Below are positions 1 to 11,274 of a DNA stretch of 64,000 bases, one piece after another. The stretch is from Marinobacter subterrani (lineage in GTDB: Bacteria; Pseudomonadota; Gammaproteobacteria; Pseudomonadales; Oleiphilaceae). The stretch covers positions 62,001 through 126,000 of the forward strand of contig NZ_LFBU01000002.1 of the NCBI RefSeq assembly GCF_001045555.1, given 5' to 3'. The notes under the pieces are model-generated. The model was not told the DNA's origin. It ran no database searches and worked only from the letters and a program-made list of their open reading frames with translations. Position 1 is the stretch's first letter. Each line of letters opens with the position of its first letter. The translations under genes were made by a program, and so were the position numbers.

Positions 1-819
1 CACTTTCAGGAAGCGTTCCTCGAAACGGCCCATCAGGGGCACCGGCCATTCGTTCAGGGCGGTCACTTCGTCCAGCAGGTCTTCATCGATCACGGCCTTG
101 CCACCGGCTTCCTTCTCGGCCAGTTCGGCCACGCCGGCGCGGATCTGTTCCCGGCGCTCGGCGAAATCGGCAATGACATAGCCCTCCTGTTTGAGGACCA
201 CTTCGTAATCGCCCGGCGTGGGCACGATCAGGGATTTCGGGCAATGGAAGCGGTGGCCGCGGGTCTTGTTGCCGGGTGTCAGGCCCATGATCGGGGTATC
301 AATCACCTTGTTGCCGAACAGCATGACAACCCAGTGCACCGGGCGGACAAATTCGGTGCGGTGGGCGCCCCAGCGCATACGCTTGGGGATCGGCAGGCCG
401 GCCAGGGACTGTTCCACCAGCTCCGGCATCAGTTCCACGGTGGGTTTGCCCTGCTCTACGGTGCGGTATACCACCCAGGCACCTTTATCGGTTTCCAGGG
501 TGTCGAGCTGGTCTGGCGTAACGCCGAGCGAGGTCGCGAAGCCGGTCAGCGCCCGGGTCGGGTTGCCGGCGTCATCAAAGGCGGCCTTGACCGCCGGGCC
601 GCGTTTTTCCACCGATTTGTCCGGCTGGGCGTCGGCCAGGTTCCGGATGCGCACTGCCAGGCGGCGCGGAGCCGCGAAGGCCTCAACCTTGCCGAATGCG
701 ATACCGGCCTCTTCCAGGCCCCGGGAAATGCCCTGGGTGAAGGCGTCAGACAGTGGCTTGAGGGCCTTGGGGGGCAGTTCTTCGGTGCCCAGTTCGACCA
801 GAAAATCCTGTGTTGCCAT
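1..819 (-). CDS. glyS: Glycyl-tRNA synthetase beta subunit, N-terminal part (cut by window edge)
   Basis: Beta subunit of the bacterial alpha2beta2 glycyl-tRNA synthetase, which charges tRNA-Gly in the cytoplasm; the beta chain contributes tRNA binding. The first 273 codons are visible. The N-terminus reads MATQDFLVELGTEELPPKAL, the family signature, followed by the usual APRRLAVR segment. The gene runs off the left end, so the C-terminal domains cannot be checked. The ATG lies two bases after the glyQ stop, so the two subunits are co-transcribed and probably translationally coupled. Confidence 0.96.
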   Translation of the reverse strand, partial: MATQDFLVELGTEELPPKALKPLSDAFTQGISRGLEEAGIAFGKVEAFAAPRRLAVRIRNLADAQPDKSVEKRGPAVKAAFDDAGNPTRALTGFATSLGVTPDQLDTLETDKGAWVVYRTVEQGKPTVELMPELVEQSLAGLPIPKRMRWGAHRTEFVRPVHWVVMLFGNKVIDTPIMGLTPGNKTRGHRFHCPKSLIVPTPGDYEVVLKQEGYVIADFAERREQIRAGVAELAEKEAGGKAVIDEDLLDEVTALNEWPVPLMGRFEERFLKV

Positions 820-821
820 GA

Positions 822-1847
822 TTATGCGTTCCCCTGTTCCTGCGGTGCCTTCTTCGCTTTCTTGCCGTTCTTGCTCTTGGCCTTGTCATCGGCGGCTTCG
901 GCAGCGGCCAGAACTTCCTTGCGCAGCGCCTCGGGCGCCAATGGGAATTTCAGTGCCCGGCGGCTGTCGAAGTAGGCCTGGGCAACGGCCCGGGCAAGGG
1001 TGCGTACCCGCAGGATAAAGCGCTGACGCTCGGTGACCGAGATGGCGTGGCGGGCGTCCAGCAGGTTGAAGGTATGGGAGGCTTTCAGAACCTGTTCATA
1101 GGCCGGCAGCGGCAGGCCGACTTCGATCAGGCGGGCACTTTCCCGCTCGTGAACGTCGAAGCTGTGAAACAGGAACTCGGTATCGGCGTGTTCGAAGTTG
1201 TAGGTGGACATCTCCACTTCCTGCTGGTGGAACACGTCACCGTAGGTGACCACGCCGTCCGGGCCGTTGGTCCACACCAGGTCGTAGACGCTGTCCACAC
1301 CCTGCAGGTACATGGCAATACGCTCAAGGCCGTAGGTTAGCTCGCCGGTGACGGGGAAGCATTCCAGGCCGCCCACCTGCTGGAAGTAGGTGAACTGGGT
1401 GACTTCCATGCCGTTCAGCCAGATTTCCCAGCCCAGGCCCCAGGCGCCAAGGGTGGGTGATTCCCAGTTGTCTTCCACGAACCGGATGTCGTGCACCAGC
1501 GGGTCCAGGCCCAGGGCCTTCAGGGAATCCAGGTACAGCTCCTGGATGTTGTCTGGCGATGGCTTGAGCACTACCTGGAACTGGTAGTAATGCTGCAGAC
1601 GGTTGGGGTTCTCACCGTAACGGCCGTCTGTAGGACGGCGGCTGGGCTGAACATAGGCGGCGTTCCAGGTTTCCGGCCCGATGGCCCGCAGAAAGGTGGC
1701 CGGATGAAAGGTGCCGGCGCCCACTTCCATATCCAGTGGCTGGAGGACCACGCAGCCATGCTGGGCCCAGAAGTTCTGCAGAGCCAGGATCAGGCCCTGG
1801 AAGGTCCCGATGTCCGGAGTTGTCTGTTGTGTTGCCTTGTCTGTCAC
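822..1847 (-). CDS. glyQ: Glycyl-tRNA synthetase alpha subunit
   Basis: Catalytic alpha subunit of the heterotetrameric glycyl-tRNA synthetase; with GlyS it forms Gly-tRNA from glycine, ATP and tRNA. The core is easily recognised ([51 protein letters not shown]). The protein has 341 residues, about 30-40 more than the usual form. The extra length is an Ala/Lys-rich low-complexity tail over roughly the last 30 residues ([20 protein letters not shown]). It is the first gene of glyQ-glyS and has a candidate sigma70 promoter about 70 bases upstream. Confidence 0.97.
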   Translation of the reverse strand: MTDKATQQTTPDIGTFQGLILALQNFWAQHGCVVLQPLDMEVGAGTFHPATFLRAIGPETWNAAYVQPSRRPTDGRYGENPNRLQHYYQFQVVLKPSPDNIQELYLDSLKALGLDPLVHDIRFVEDNWESPTLGAWGLGWEIWLNGMEVTQFTYFQQVGGLECFPVTGELTYGLERIAMYLQGVDSVYDLVWTNGPDGVVTYGDVFHQQEVEMSTYNFEHADTEFLFHSFDVHERESARLIEVGLPLPAYEQVLKASHTFNLLDARHAISVTERQRFILRVRTLARAVAQAYFDSRRALKFPLAPEALRKEVLAAAEAADDKAKSKNGKKAKKAPQEQGNA

Positions 1848-1917
1848 GACGGTTGCCTGCTGATCAGTCTGTGTGTGGCGCCCCGGTTATCCTTCGGGGC
1901 ACTCCGAAAAAAGGCGC

Positions 1918-1946
1918 ATTATACGCGCGCTGGCTGTGTATTTCTA
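1918..1946 (-). promoter_or_regulatory. Candidate sigma70 promoter of glyQS
   Basis: On the minus strand, TAGAAA (1946-1941) and a perfect TATAAT (1923-1918) are separated by 17 bases. It lies just downstream of the trkA stop and would give a leader of about 65 bases before glyQ. The leader contains a GCCCCG/CGGGGC hairpin (1880-1900) without a U tract. Confidence 0.6.
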
Positions 1947-1948
1947 AA

Positions 1949-3352
1949 TCAGAAGAAGGTGAGCCCGACCTGGAACAGTTTTTCCACTTCCCGTATCCGG
2001 GTTTTGTCCACCATGAACAGGATCACGTGGTCATCCGGCTGAACGCGGATGTGGTCGTGGGCGATGAGCACTTCGTTGCGGCGCACGATGGCGCCGATGG
2101 TGGTGCCTGCCGGCAGGGTGATTTCATCCAGCCGCTTGCCGACCACTTTCGAAGACCGGTGATCGCCATGGGCAATGGCCTCGATGGCCTCGGCAGCGCC
2201 CCGGCGCAGTGAGTGAACGTTTACCACGTCGCCCCGGCGTACGTGGGTGAGCAGGCTGCCGATGGTGGTTTGCTGGGGGGAGATGGCGACGTCGATATCG
2301 CCGCCCTGGATGAGGTCGACGTAGTCCGGGTTGTTGATCAGGGTGAGTACCTTTCGGGCCCCGAGGCGCTTGGCCAGCAGCGAGGCCATGATGTTGGCCT
2401 CGTCATCGTTGGTCACGGCGCAGAACACATCGGTGTTCTCGATGTTTTCTTCCAACAGGATGTCCTTGTTGGCCGCATTGCCTTCCAGTATCACGGTCTT
2501 GCGCAGCTTTTCCGACAGCATCACGCAGCGGTCGTGGTTGCGCTCCAGCAGCTTCACCTGGTACCGGCTTTCCAGCGTGCTGGCCAGCCGCTGGCCGATG
2601 TTACCGCCACCACAGATAAAGATGCGCTTGTAGGGCTTCACCAGAGGCTGAAGCTCGCTCATCACTGATTTGATATGGTCGCCGGCGGCGATAAAGAACA
2701 CTTCGTCGCCATCTTCGATGACCGTCTTACCCTCGGGCATGATGGCCCGGTCCTTGCGGAATATGGCCGCCACCCGGGTGTCAATCTTGGGCATGTGGGT
2801 GCGCAGGTAGGACAGCTCGTGGCCGACCAGCGGACCACCCTTGGTGGCGCGCAGGGCGACCAGCTGGGTCAGCCCCTTGGAGAACTCCAGCACCTGCAGC
2901 GCTCCGGGATTTTCGATCAGGCGGGTAATGTGCTTGGTCACCAGGTGCTCCGGACTGATCAGCACATCAATGGGAAAGCCCCGGAGGCTGTCCAGGTCTT
3001 TTTTCTGGTCGCGCTGGTAAAACAGCTCGGCTTTTGACAGGTAGGCATTGGCCCGCACCCGGCAGATGGTGGTGGGTGTCTTGTACAGCAGCTTGGCAAC
3101 CTGGCAAGCCACCATGTTGGTCTCGTCACTGTTGGTGACCGCGATCACCATGTCGGCATCTTCGGCGCCGGCCTGCCGAAGCGCCGTCGGATACGAGGCT
3201 TCGCCCTGCACGGTCCGGATGTCGAGCCGGTCCTGCAGCTCGCGCAAACGGGCACCGTCGCTGTCGATGATGGTGATGTCGTTGGCTTCGTTGGCGAGGT
3301 TTTCCGCGAGGGTGCCGCCCACCTGGCCGGCACCGAGAATCAGGATTTTCAT
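1949..3352 (-). CDS. trkA: Trk potassium uptake regulatory NAD-binding protein TrkA
   Basis: Peripheral cytoplasmic regulator of Trk-type K+ uptake channels (TrkH/TrkG); it gates the channel in response to nucleotide binding. It has 467 residues and two Rossmann-type RCK-N/RCK-C repeats. The first dinucleotide fold is MKILILGAGQVGGTLAENLA with an acidic residue in IIDSD. The second begins IFICGGGNIGQRLASTLE. Length matches the family. The start overlaps the rsmB stop by four bases (ATGA), so it is translationally coupled to rsmB, the usual neighbour. No trkH lies in this window. Confidence 0.97.
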   Translation of the reverse strand: MKILILGAGQVGGTLAENLANEANDITIIDSDGARLRELQDRLDIRTVQGEASYPTALRQAGAEDADMVIAVTNSDETNMVACQVAKLLYKTPTTICRVRANAYLSKAELFYQRDQKKDLDSLRGFPIDVLISPEHLVTKHITRLIENPGALQVLEFSKGLTQLVALRATKGGPLVGHELSYLRTHMPKIDTRVAAIFRKDRAIMPEGKTVIEDGDEVFFIAAGDHIKSVMSELQPLVKPYKRIFICGGGNIGQRLASTLESRYQVKLLERNHDRCVMLSEKLRKTVILEGNAANKDILLEENIENTDVFCAVTNDDEANIMASLLAKRLGARKVLTLINNPDYVDLIQGGDIDVAISPQQTTIGSLLTHVRRGDVVNVHSLRRGAAEAIEAIAHGDHRSSKVVGKRLDEITLPAGTTIGAIVRRNEVLIAHDHIRVQPDDHVILFMVDKTRIREVEKLFQVGLTFF

Positions 3353-4650
3353 GGTTCGGGTTTCTCCAGCACGGCGTAGAAAAAGCCGTCATGGCTGAAC
3401 GGATCCGGGAGCAGTTGCCGCCCGGCACCCATATCACGCCCCCATTGAGCCTTTGGTTCAACAAGGATGGCATCGGCTTGCTGTTTGCAAAACCGCTGAA
3501 TTATACGGTGGTTTTCCTGCGGGAACACCGAGCAGGTGGCATACACCAGCCGGCCACCGGGCTTCAGGATAGCCCATAGGGCGTCGAGAAGCCCAAGCTG
3601 GATCGCTGCCAGCGGGACTATGTCGGATTCCCGACGCAGCAGTTTGATGTCCGGATGGCGGCGGATCACGCCGCTGGCGCTGCAGGGTACATCCAGCAGA
3701 ATGCGATCGAAGGCCTGCCTGTCCCACCATTGGTCGGTATCCGCTGCATCGGCTTGTGCCAGGGTGGCGTGCAGATCCAACCGGTCGAGGTTTTCCTGCA
3801 CCCGGGGCAGCCGGTCGGCGGATTCATCAATCGCCACGACCTCTTCCAGCCCGGCACAGCTCTCCAGGATTGCACAGGTCTTGCCCCCGGGCGCGGCACA
3901 GGCGTCGAGTACCCGCTGGCCAGGCGCCAGGTCCAGCAGAGTGGTGCAAAGCTGCGCTGCTTCGTCCTGCACGCTGACCGCGCCATCAGCGAACCAGGGC
4001 AGCCGGTCAACCGGTACCGGCCTGGCCAGTTGAATGCCGTGGGGGGCGAAACGGGTCGGGCTGGCCTCGATGCCGGCATCCGCCAGCAGGCCAAGGTACT
4101 CATCGCGGCCGAACCGCAGGGCGTTGACCCGCAGGGTCATGGGCGCCTGGGCATTGTTGGCCTCGAGAATCCGTTGCCAGTCGTCCGGCCAGTTGTGGCG
4201 GAGCTTTTCCACCATCCACCCGGGATGGCTGAAACGGCCAGAGTCATCGGCGGGTTCCGGTGCACCCTCGCGCTCGGCCGCCCGCAGCACACCATTAACC
4301 AGGCCGGTGAGGTGGGGTTTGTCGAGGGCCCGGCAGGCTTCCACGGTTTCGTTCAGTACGGCGTAGCTGGCCTGCTGGCTGAAACGCAACTGAAAGAGGG
4401 CCACCAGCATCAGGTGGTGGACAATGCGGTCCGGCTTGCGAAGCGGTTTTTTCAACCGGCCATTGAGCTCGCCATCCAGCCGGTGGAACCAGCGGCAGGT
4501 GCCGTAACACAGGGCCTGGAGTTCCGGGCGCTCGTTCGGTGGCAGGCGGTTCAGGGCCGGTGGCAGGCACTGGGACAGGGACTGGCCGTTCTCCACTGCC
4601 AGCATGACGCCAGCGGCGATGGCACGCATGGGCTGCTGTTGGTCGCCCAT
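3349..4650 (-). CDS. rsmB: 16S rRNA (cytosine-967 C5) methyltransferase RsmB
   Basis: SAM-dependent methyltransferase that makes m5C967 in 16S rRNA. The 433-residue protein has an N-terminal NusB-like RNA-binding domain (about 1-140) and a C-terminal RsmB/NOP2 Rossmann domain. The SAM motif is VLDACAAPGGKTCAILE. Motif IV reads DVPCSASGVIRRHPDIK (more often DAPCSATG), and motif VI, YATCSVFPQEN, carries the catalytic Cys. It lies one base after fmt and overlaps trkA, in the conserved def-fmt-rsmB-trkA order. An internal ATG at codon 8 is an alternative start. Confidence 0.96.
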   Translation of the reverse strand: MGDQQQPMRAIAAGVMLAVENGQSLSQCLPPALNRLPPNERPELQALCYGTCRWFHRLDGELNGRLKKPLRKPDRIVHHLMLVALFQLRFSQQASYAVLNETVEACRALDKPHLTGLVNGVLRAAEREGAPEPADDSGRFSHPGWMVEKLRHNWPDDWQRILEANNAQAPMTLRVNALRFGRDEYLGLLADAGIEASPTRFAPHGIQLARPVPVDRLPWFADGAVSVQDEAAQLCTTLLDLAPGQRVLDACAAPGGKTCAILESCAGLEEVVAIDESADRLPRVQENLDRLDLHATLAQADAADTDQWWDRQAFDRILLDVPCSASGVIRRHPDIKLLRRESDIVPLAAIQLGLLDALWAILKPGGRLVYATCSVFPQENHRIIQRFCKQQADAILVEPKAQWGRDMGAGRQLLPDPFSHDGFFYAVLEKPEP

Positions 4651-4651
4651 C

Positions 4652-5587
4652 TCAGCGTAGCTCCTGGCCGGGCATGAGCAATGCCTTGCCGCCGTTGATC
4701 AGGTCGTTCACGCTCTGGGCCCGGGAGCCCGGCAGTTGAAGCCGGGTGATGCGCAGGCTCCCCGTTCCGCAGGCAATGTCGATACCGTCCCGCTCCCGCC
4801 GGAGTACCGTGCCTGCCGGCTTGTTGCCGGTGTCATTCAGGGCGGTTGCTTCGTGGATCCGGATGCGCTGGTCGCCCAGGTCGGTGTAGGTGCCGGGCCA
4901 GGGGTTGAAGGCACGGATCAGTCGCTCAATGGCCACAACCTCAGTAGTCCAGTCGATGTGCCCCTCGTCCTTGCTCAGTTTGCGGGCATAACAGGCGAGA
5001 TCGTCGTTCTGGGGCTCGCTGCTGAGCTCGCCTTTTTCCAGCAGTTCGAGGGCCTTGACGATCGCCTGGCCACCCAGCTCTGCCAGACGGTCGTGCAGGC
5101 TTCCGCCCGTGTCCCCCGGGTTAATGGCAGTCAGGGATTTCAGCAGCATGGCGCCGGTATCCAGGCCTTCGTCCATCTGCATGATGGTGATGCCGGTGTC
5201 CGCGTCGCCGGCGGCAATGGCTCGCTGGATGGGCGCCGCGCCACGCCAGCGGGGCAACAGGGAGGCGTGGATGTTGAGGCAGCCGTGGGTCGGGATTTCC
5301 AGCACGGGCTTCGGCAGGATCAGGCCATAAGCGGCCACCACCATGACGTCCGGGCGCAGGTCGGCCAGCTGCTGCCGGGCCTCCGGGGTTTTCAGGGTCT
5401 CGGGCTGGAAGACCGGAATTCCATGGTCAATAGCCACCTGCTTGACCGGGCTGGGCTGCAGCTTGCGGCCGCGGCCTGCGGGCCGGTCCGGCTGGGAATA
5501 AACACCAACGATAGTGTGTTTGGCCGCAATCAGGGCCCTGAGAGCGGTCGCCGCGAAATCCGGGGTGCCGGCAAAGACAAGTCGCAC
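4652..5587 (-). CDS. fmt: Methionyl-tRNA formyltransferase
   Basis: Transfers a formyl group from 10-formyl-tetrahydrofolate to initiator Met-tRNA. N-terminal formyltransferase domain: RLVFAGTPDFAATALRAL at the start, the folate-site region LNIHASLLPRWRGAAPIQRA with Asn/His, and MDEGLDTGAML. A C-terminal OB-like domain follows. The GTG at 5587 places the start directly before RLVFAGTPDF, as in homologues, giving 311 residues. An upstream in-frame ATG at 5632 is possible, but it lies inside a 20-base perfect palindrome and adds a non-homologous segment. Gene order with def and rsmB is canonical. Confidence 0.94.
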   Translation of the reverse strand: MRLVFAGTPDFAATALRALIAAKHTIVGVYSQPDRPAGRGRKLQPSPVKQVAIDHGIPVFQPETLKTPEARQQLADLRPDVMVVAAYGLILPKPVLEIPTHGCLNIHASLLPRWRGAAPIQRAIAAGDADTGITIMQMDEGLDTGAMLLKSLTAINPGDTGGSLHDRLAELGGQAIVKALELLEKGELSSEPQNDDLACYARKLSKDEGHIDWTTEVVAIERLIRAFNPWPGTYTDLGDQRIRIHEATALNDTGNKPAGTVLRRERDGIDIACGTGSLRITRLQLPGSRAQSVNDLINGGKALLMPGQELR

Positions 5588-5621
5588 GGTGTGTTGATCT
5601 CTGTTCCGTTGAATACGAAAA

Positions 5622-5641
5622 GACCGGGTCATGACCCGGTC
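5622..5641. repeat. 20-bp perfect palindrome between def and fmt
   Basis: GACCGGGTCATGACCCGGTC is identical to its reverse complement. In the def to fmt reading direction it can fold into a GACCGGG/CCCGGTC hairpin and is followed by TTTT, so it could act as a weak terminator or attenuator inside the operon. It also covers the alternative fmt ATG. Confidence 0.5.
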
Positions 5642-5680
5642 CGGAATAGCGCCTGATTCTGTTAGCCACCTGCCGGCGGA

Positions 5681-6184
5681 TCAGGCGCTTTTCTTGTGGA
5701 GTTTCTCCAGCTTCTTGCGAATGCGGGTACGCTTCAGGGAGCTGAGGTAGTCCACGAACAGCTTGCCGTTGAGATGGTCAATCTCGTGCTGGATGCAAAC
5801 CGCCAGCAGGCCCCGGGCTTCCAGCTCGAACGGTTTCCCGTCACGGTCCACAGCCCGGATCTTGCAGTGCTCGATCCGCTCAACGTCTTCGTAGAAGCCG
5901 GGCACCGACAGGCAGCCTTCCTGCATGGCTTCCCTCTCACCATCCAGCACCTCCACCTGCGGGTTGATGAACACCCGCGGCTCGCTCTTGTCCTCGGACA
6001 GATCCATAACGATGATCTGCTTGTGAACATTGACCTGGGTAGCCGCGAGGCCAATGCCGGGCGCATCGTACATGGTCTCGAACATGTCGTCGATCAGCTT
6101 GCGGTCGGCGTCTGTGACCTCGTCCACCGGTTTGGCGATGGTGCGCAGACGCGGATCCGGGTATTCGAGAATCTCTAGAATCAT
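5681..6184 (-). CDS. def: Peptide deformylase
   Basis: Metalloenzyme that removes the N-formyl group from nascent proteins. All three family motifs are present: [16 protein letters not shown] (metal-binding Cys) and QHEIDHLNG (HExxH, two metal His plus catalytic Glu). The ATG at 6184 gives [14 protein letters not shown] and 167 residues, matching the usual length of about 169. The reading frame continues upstream to 6310, but that extension has no homology. It is first in the def-fmt-rsmB-trkA run. A TTGAAA/CATAGT pair with 19-base spacing near 6328-6358 is a weak promoter candidate. Confidence 0.96.
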   Translation of the reverse strand: MILEILEYPDPRLRTIAKPVDEVTDADRKLIDDMFETMYDAPGIGLAATQVNVHKQIIVMDLSEDKSEPRVFINPQVEVLDGEREAMQEGCLSVPGFYEDVERIEHCKIRAVDRDGKPFELEARGLLAVCIQHEIDHLNGKLFVDYLSSLKRTRIRKKLEKLHKKSA

Positions 6185-6606
6185 ATGCTCGTACTTTTGG
6201 CCTGTATGACGGGACGCCAGACCATCGGCCCGCGTCTCTATTAATGTAACCTGTGCGCTCTTTGTAACAGTGTGAAACCGATCTCCGAAATGCGACAGCG
6301 TACTGCGCAAATTTCCGCCCTGACTCTACTATGATCGGGGCGGGGCCGCAGGTTTCAACGGCTCCCGGAGTCTCCGGCGCTATCAGGGTTATTATCCAAC
6401 AATTCGGCGATTGAGTACAAACTGATCAGTCAATAGTTAAAAACTTTCACCGGCGGGATAGAATTTACTGGAAGAACAAAAGATAACATCACAATTTGCG
6501 AGACTTCTTCTATAGTAACTGGAATAACAACGTAATAAGCTGCAGACAACTGACTGCATCCCAACAGAATGCAAAGAATCAAGGCACGCGATCAAGGACT
6601 TACACG
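6185..6606. other. Divergent intergenic region between def and the LysM gene
   Basis: 422 bases without a convincing gene, more AT-rich near the plus-strand gene. It must hold the divergent promoters for the def operon and the LysM gene. I could not find a well-spaced sigma70 pair for the LysM gene: TATAGT at 6511-6516 lacks a good -35 box. No clear repeat or RNA gene was seen. Confidence 0.5.
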
Positions 6607-7626
6607 ATGAGGAAACTGCTGTACGCTCTGGCAGCATCTACGCTGCTTTTAACCTCCTGGGCCCATGCTGCACCGGAGCTGCGGACCGATCACCCCGAGC
6701 GTTACACCGTGGTGAAAGGTGACACCCTCTGGGACATTTCGGGCCGTTTTCTGAGTAACCCGTGGTACTGGCCGGAAATCTGGCATGTGAATCCGCAGGT
6801 TGCCAATCCTCACCTGATTTACCCCGGCGATGAGCTCGCCCTGGTTTACATTGATGGCAAGCCCCGCATTACCAAGGTGGCGACCGGCAATAACGTGGTC
6901 CGATTGTCTCCGAAGGTTCGTTCTGTGCCGATTGAAACACCGATTCCGGCCATTCCTCTGGATGCCATCGGCAGTTTCCTGACGGACACCCGCATCGTCA
7001 GCCCGGAAGACCTCAACCGTGCGCCTTACGTGCTGGAGGGTGAGGACGGCCGGATTATTACCGGCGCCGGTGATCAGGTCTACGCCCGTGGTGAAAAGCC
7101 GGCCAACAAGGTTGGCATTTTCCGGCGTGGCCAGGAATTCCACGATCCGAAAACCGGCGAGTTTCTTGGCCTGGAAGCGCGGAGTATTGGTGCGGGTAAT
7201 GTGATTGCAGAAAATCGCGATGTGCTGACGGTCAATCTGACCAACACCAACCAGGAAGTGCGAATCGGTGATCGGTTGATGACGAACGTGAACCGTCCCC
7301 TTGCCACCAGCTTCGTGCCCAGCGCTCCGGACCAGAAGATAGAGGGCGAGATGATTGCGGTGGAAGGCGGTGTCAGCCAGATCGGCCAGTTTGATGTGGT
7401 TGCCATTAACCGGGGCACCCGTGAAGGCATTGAATCGGGCAACGTGCTGGCCGTGCTCCAGAGCGGCAATCTGGTTCGCGACCCGATGACCGGTGAAACC
7501 ATCGAGCTGCCCTCCGAGCGAGCCGGCCTGTTGATGGTTTTCCAGGCCTACGAGAAAATGAGTTACGGCCTGGTTCTGGAAGCAACCCAGGCACTGGAAG
7601 TGGGTGACAAGGTAACCAACCCCTGA
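6607..7626 (+). CDS. Exported LysM-domain protein
   Basis: Envelope protein of 339 residues with an N-terminal Sec signal peptide (MRKLLYALAASTLLLTSWAHA, cleavage before APEL). A single LysM peptidoglycan-binding motif follows at about residues 31-80 (YTVVKGDTLWDISGRF ... YPGDELALV). The remaining 250 residues are a conserved region of unknown role. Members of this family sit between def and dprA in pseudomonads, as here. The start is the ATG giving the signal peptide; an upstream frame extension from 6496 would bury it. Function is unknown; cell-wall association is inferred from LysM. Confidence 0.88.
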   Translation: MRKLLYALAASTLLLTSWAHAAPELRTDHPERYTVVKGDTLWDISGRFLSNPWYWPEIWHVNPQVANPHLIYPGDELALVYIDGKPRITKVATGNNVVRLSPKVRSVPIETPIPAIPLDAIGSFLTDTRIVSPEDLNRAPYVLEGEDGRIITGAGDQVYARGEKPANKVGIFRRGQEFHDPKTGEFLGLEARSIGAGNVIAENRDVLTVNLTNTNQEVRIGDRLMTNVNRPLATSFVPSAPDQKIEGEMIAVEGGVSQIGQFDVVAINRGTREGIESGNVLAVLQSGNLVRDPMTGETIELPSERAGLLMVFQAYEKMSYGLVLEATQALEVGDKVTNP

Positions 7627-7653
7627 TTGACCGAATACCCTGTGGTATTGAAT

Positions 7654-7676
7654 AGCCGGGCCAGGAAGGCCCGGCT
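7654..7676 (+). terminator. Hairpin terminator after the LysM gene
   Basis: A nine-base-pair GC-rich stem (AGCCGGGCC/GGCCCGGCT) with a five-base loop lies 27 bases after the stop codon. The run after it (TGCTATGTTTTC) is only moderately T-rich, so termination may be partial, with read-through into dprA. Confidence 0.6.
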
Positions 7677-7700
7677 TGCTATGTTTTCAAGGATGATGCC

Positions 7701-8846
7701 GTGTTTTCCACTCCTTCAGCCCAGTGGCTGTTCCTGACTCGTCTACCAAAATTCGGCCCGGTCCGGCGCCGTGAATTACTGGCGGATATTCCCGACCTGA
7801 CCCACCTGCTCACCCTGAATAGCGCTACCCTGCGGGCACTTGGCCTGGCAGCAGACAGCCTTGCGGCCATCCAGGCCTGGCAGCAGCGGGATGAATCACA
7901 TCCGATGGTGGGTGAAGTCTGGAGCATTCTTAATAATTGCCGGCGCCATGGCATCGGCATTCTCACCTGGCAGGATGTGAATTACCCGGAGCAGCTCAGG
8001 CACATTCACGATGCCCCGGTGGTGCTCTATACCCTGGGTGATACCGGCCTTCTTGGCCGCGACCAGCTTGCTATCATTGGCAGCCGCAAGGCTACCCGGG
8101 CCGGGCTGGATCATGCCCGACGGTTTGCCGCCGAACTCAGTGCCCGGCAGTTGCTGGTCACCAGTGGCCTGGCGCTGGGTGTCGACGGTGCCGCGCACGC
8201 CGGCGCGCTGGATGCCGGTTTTCCGACCACCGCGGTGATTGGCTGTGGCCTGGACCGGATCTATCCCAACCAGCATCGCCGACTGGGCGAGCGGGTAATT
8301 GCCGAGGGGCTGATGCTTTCCGAATACCCGCCCGGTACCCCGGCCAGGGCAGCCCACTTTCCCCAGCGTAACCGGATTATCAGTGGCCTGAGCCGTGGCG
8401 TTCTGGTGGTGGAGGCGGGCCTGCGCAGTGGCTCCCTGATTACCGCGCGGATGGCCCTGGAGCAGGGGCGCGAGGTGTTTGCCATTCCCGGTTCGGTGCA
8501 CAGCCCGGTCGCCCGGGGTTGTCACCAACTGATCAAGCAGGGGGCCCGGCTGGTAGAAACGGTGGACGATATTCTGGAAGAACTGGGGGCCTGGTGGTCG
8601 CCGCCGCTTACTGAAACCGCCAGCGCCCCAGAATCACCGGCCACGACCAATCCCCAGCCGGCAGTGGCCGGTCTGGACCGCCGGGAAATCGCGGTATTTG
8701 AGGCTTTAGGGTATGATCCTCAATCAACCGATGCACTGAGCTCAGCCACCGGTCTTCCTGCCGATCAGCTTATGCAGTCCCTGTTGCTCCTGGAGTTGCA
8801 GGGCCTGGTGAGTTCGGCCCCGGGAGGGTTCCAGAAAATCGCCTGA
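7701..8846 (+). CDS. dprA: DNA processing protein DprA
   Basis: Binds incoming single-stranded DNA and loads RecA during natural transformation. The Rossmann-like core occupies about residues 110-290, with IIGSRKATRAG, LVTSGLALGVDGAAHAGAL, AVIGCGLDRIYP, FPQRNRIISGLS and VVEAGLRSGSLITA. A C-terminal winged-helix DML1-like domain sits at about 320-381. The start is a GTG at 7701; no ATG in frame fits better. It lies in the conserved dprA-tsaC-hemF-aroE block. Presence of dprA alone does not show competence, since the gene is widespread. Confidence 0.95.
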   Translation: MFSTPSAQWLFLTRLPKFGPVRRRELLADIPDLTHLLTLNSATLRALGLAADSLAAIQAWQQRDESHPMVGEVWSILNNCRRHGIGILTWQDVNYPEQLRHIHDAPVVLYTLGDTGLLGRDQLAIIGSRKATRAGLDHARRFAAELSARQLLVTSGLALGVDGAAHAGALDAGFPTTAVIGCGLDRIYPNQHRRLGERVIAEGLMLSEYPPGTPARAAHFPQRNRIISGLSRGVLVVEAGLRSGSLITARMALEQGREVFAIPGSVHSPVARGCHQLIKQGARLVETVDDILEELGAWWSPPLTETASAPESPATTNPQPAVAGLDRREIAVFEALGYDPQSTDALSSATGLPADQLMQSLLLLELQGLVSSAPGGFQKIA

Positions 8847-8891
8847 GCGCCGGTGTGGTCATCCACCCTGATTGATTCTGACAAGAGCAGT

Positions 8892-11219
<2,328 letters not shown>

Positions 11220-11274
11220 GCCGCAGGCCCGGGATTGGGCTATGCTCAGAGTCAACATTCCGTAAGGATTTTCG

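Noticed and set aside
3655..4677. A 340-codon open frame on the plus strand over rsmB
   Set aside because: It is antisense to a clear RsmB with all catalytic motifs, and arises from high GC codon bias; no domain is recognisable.
6496..6516. TTGCGA and TATAGT as a promoter for the LysM gene
   Set aside because: Spacing is only nine bases, far too short for sigma70.
6437..6637. A 66-codon minus-strand open frame in the def/LysM gap
   Set aside because: No ribosome site, low-complexity Cys/Ser-rich translation, and it overlaps the start of the LysM gene.
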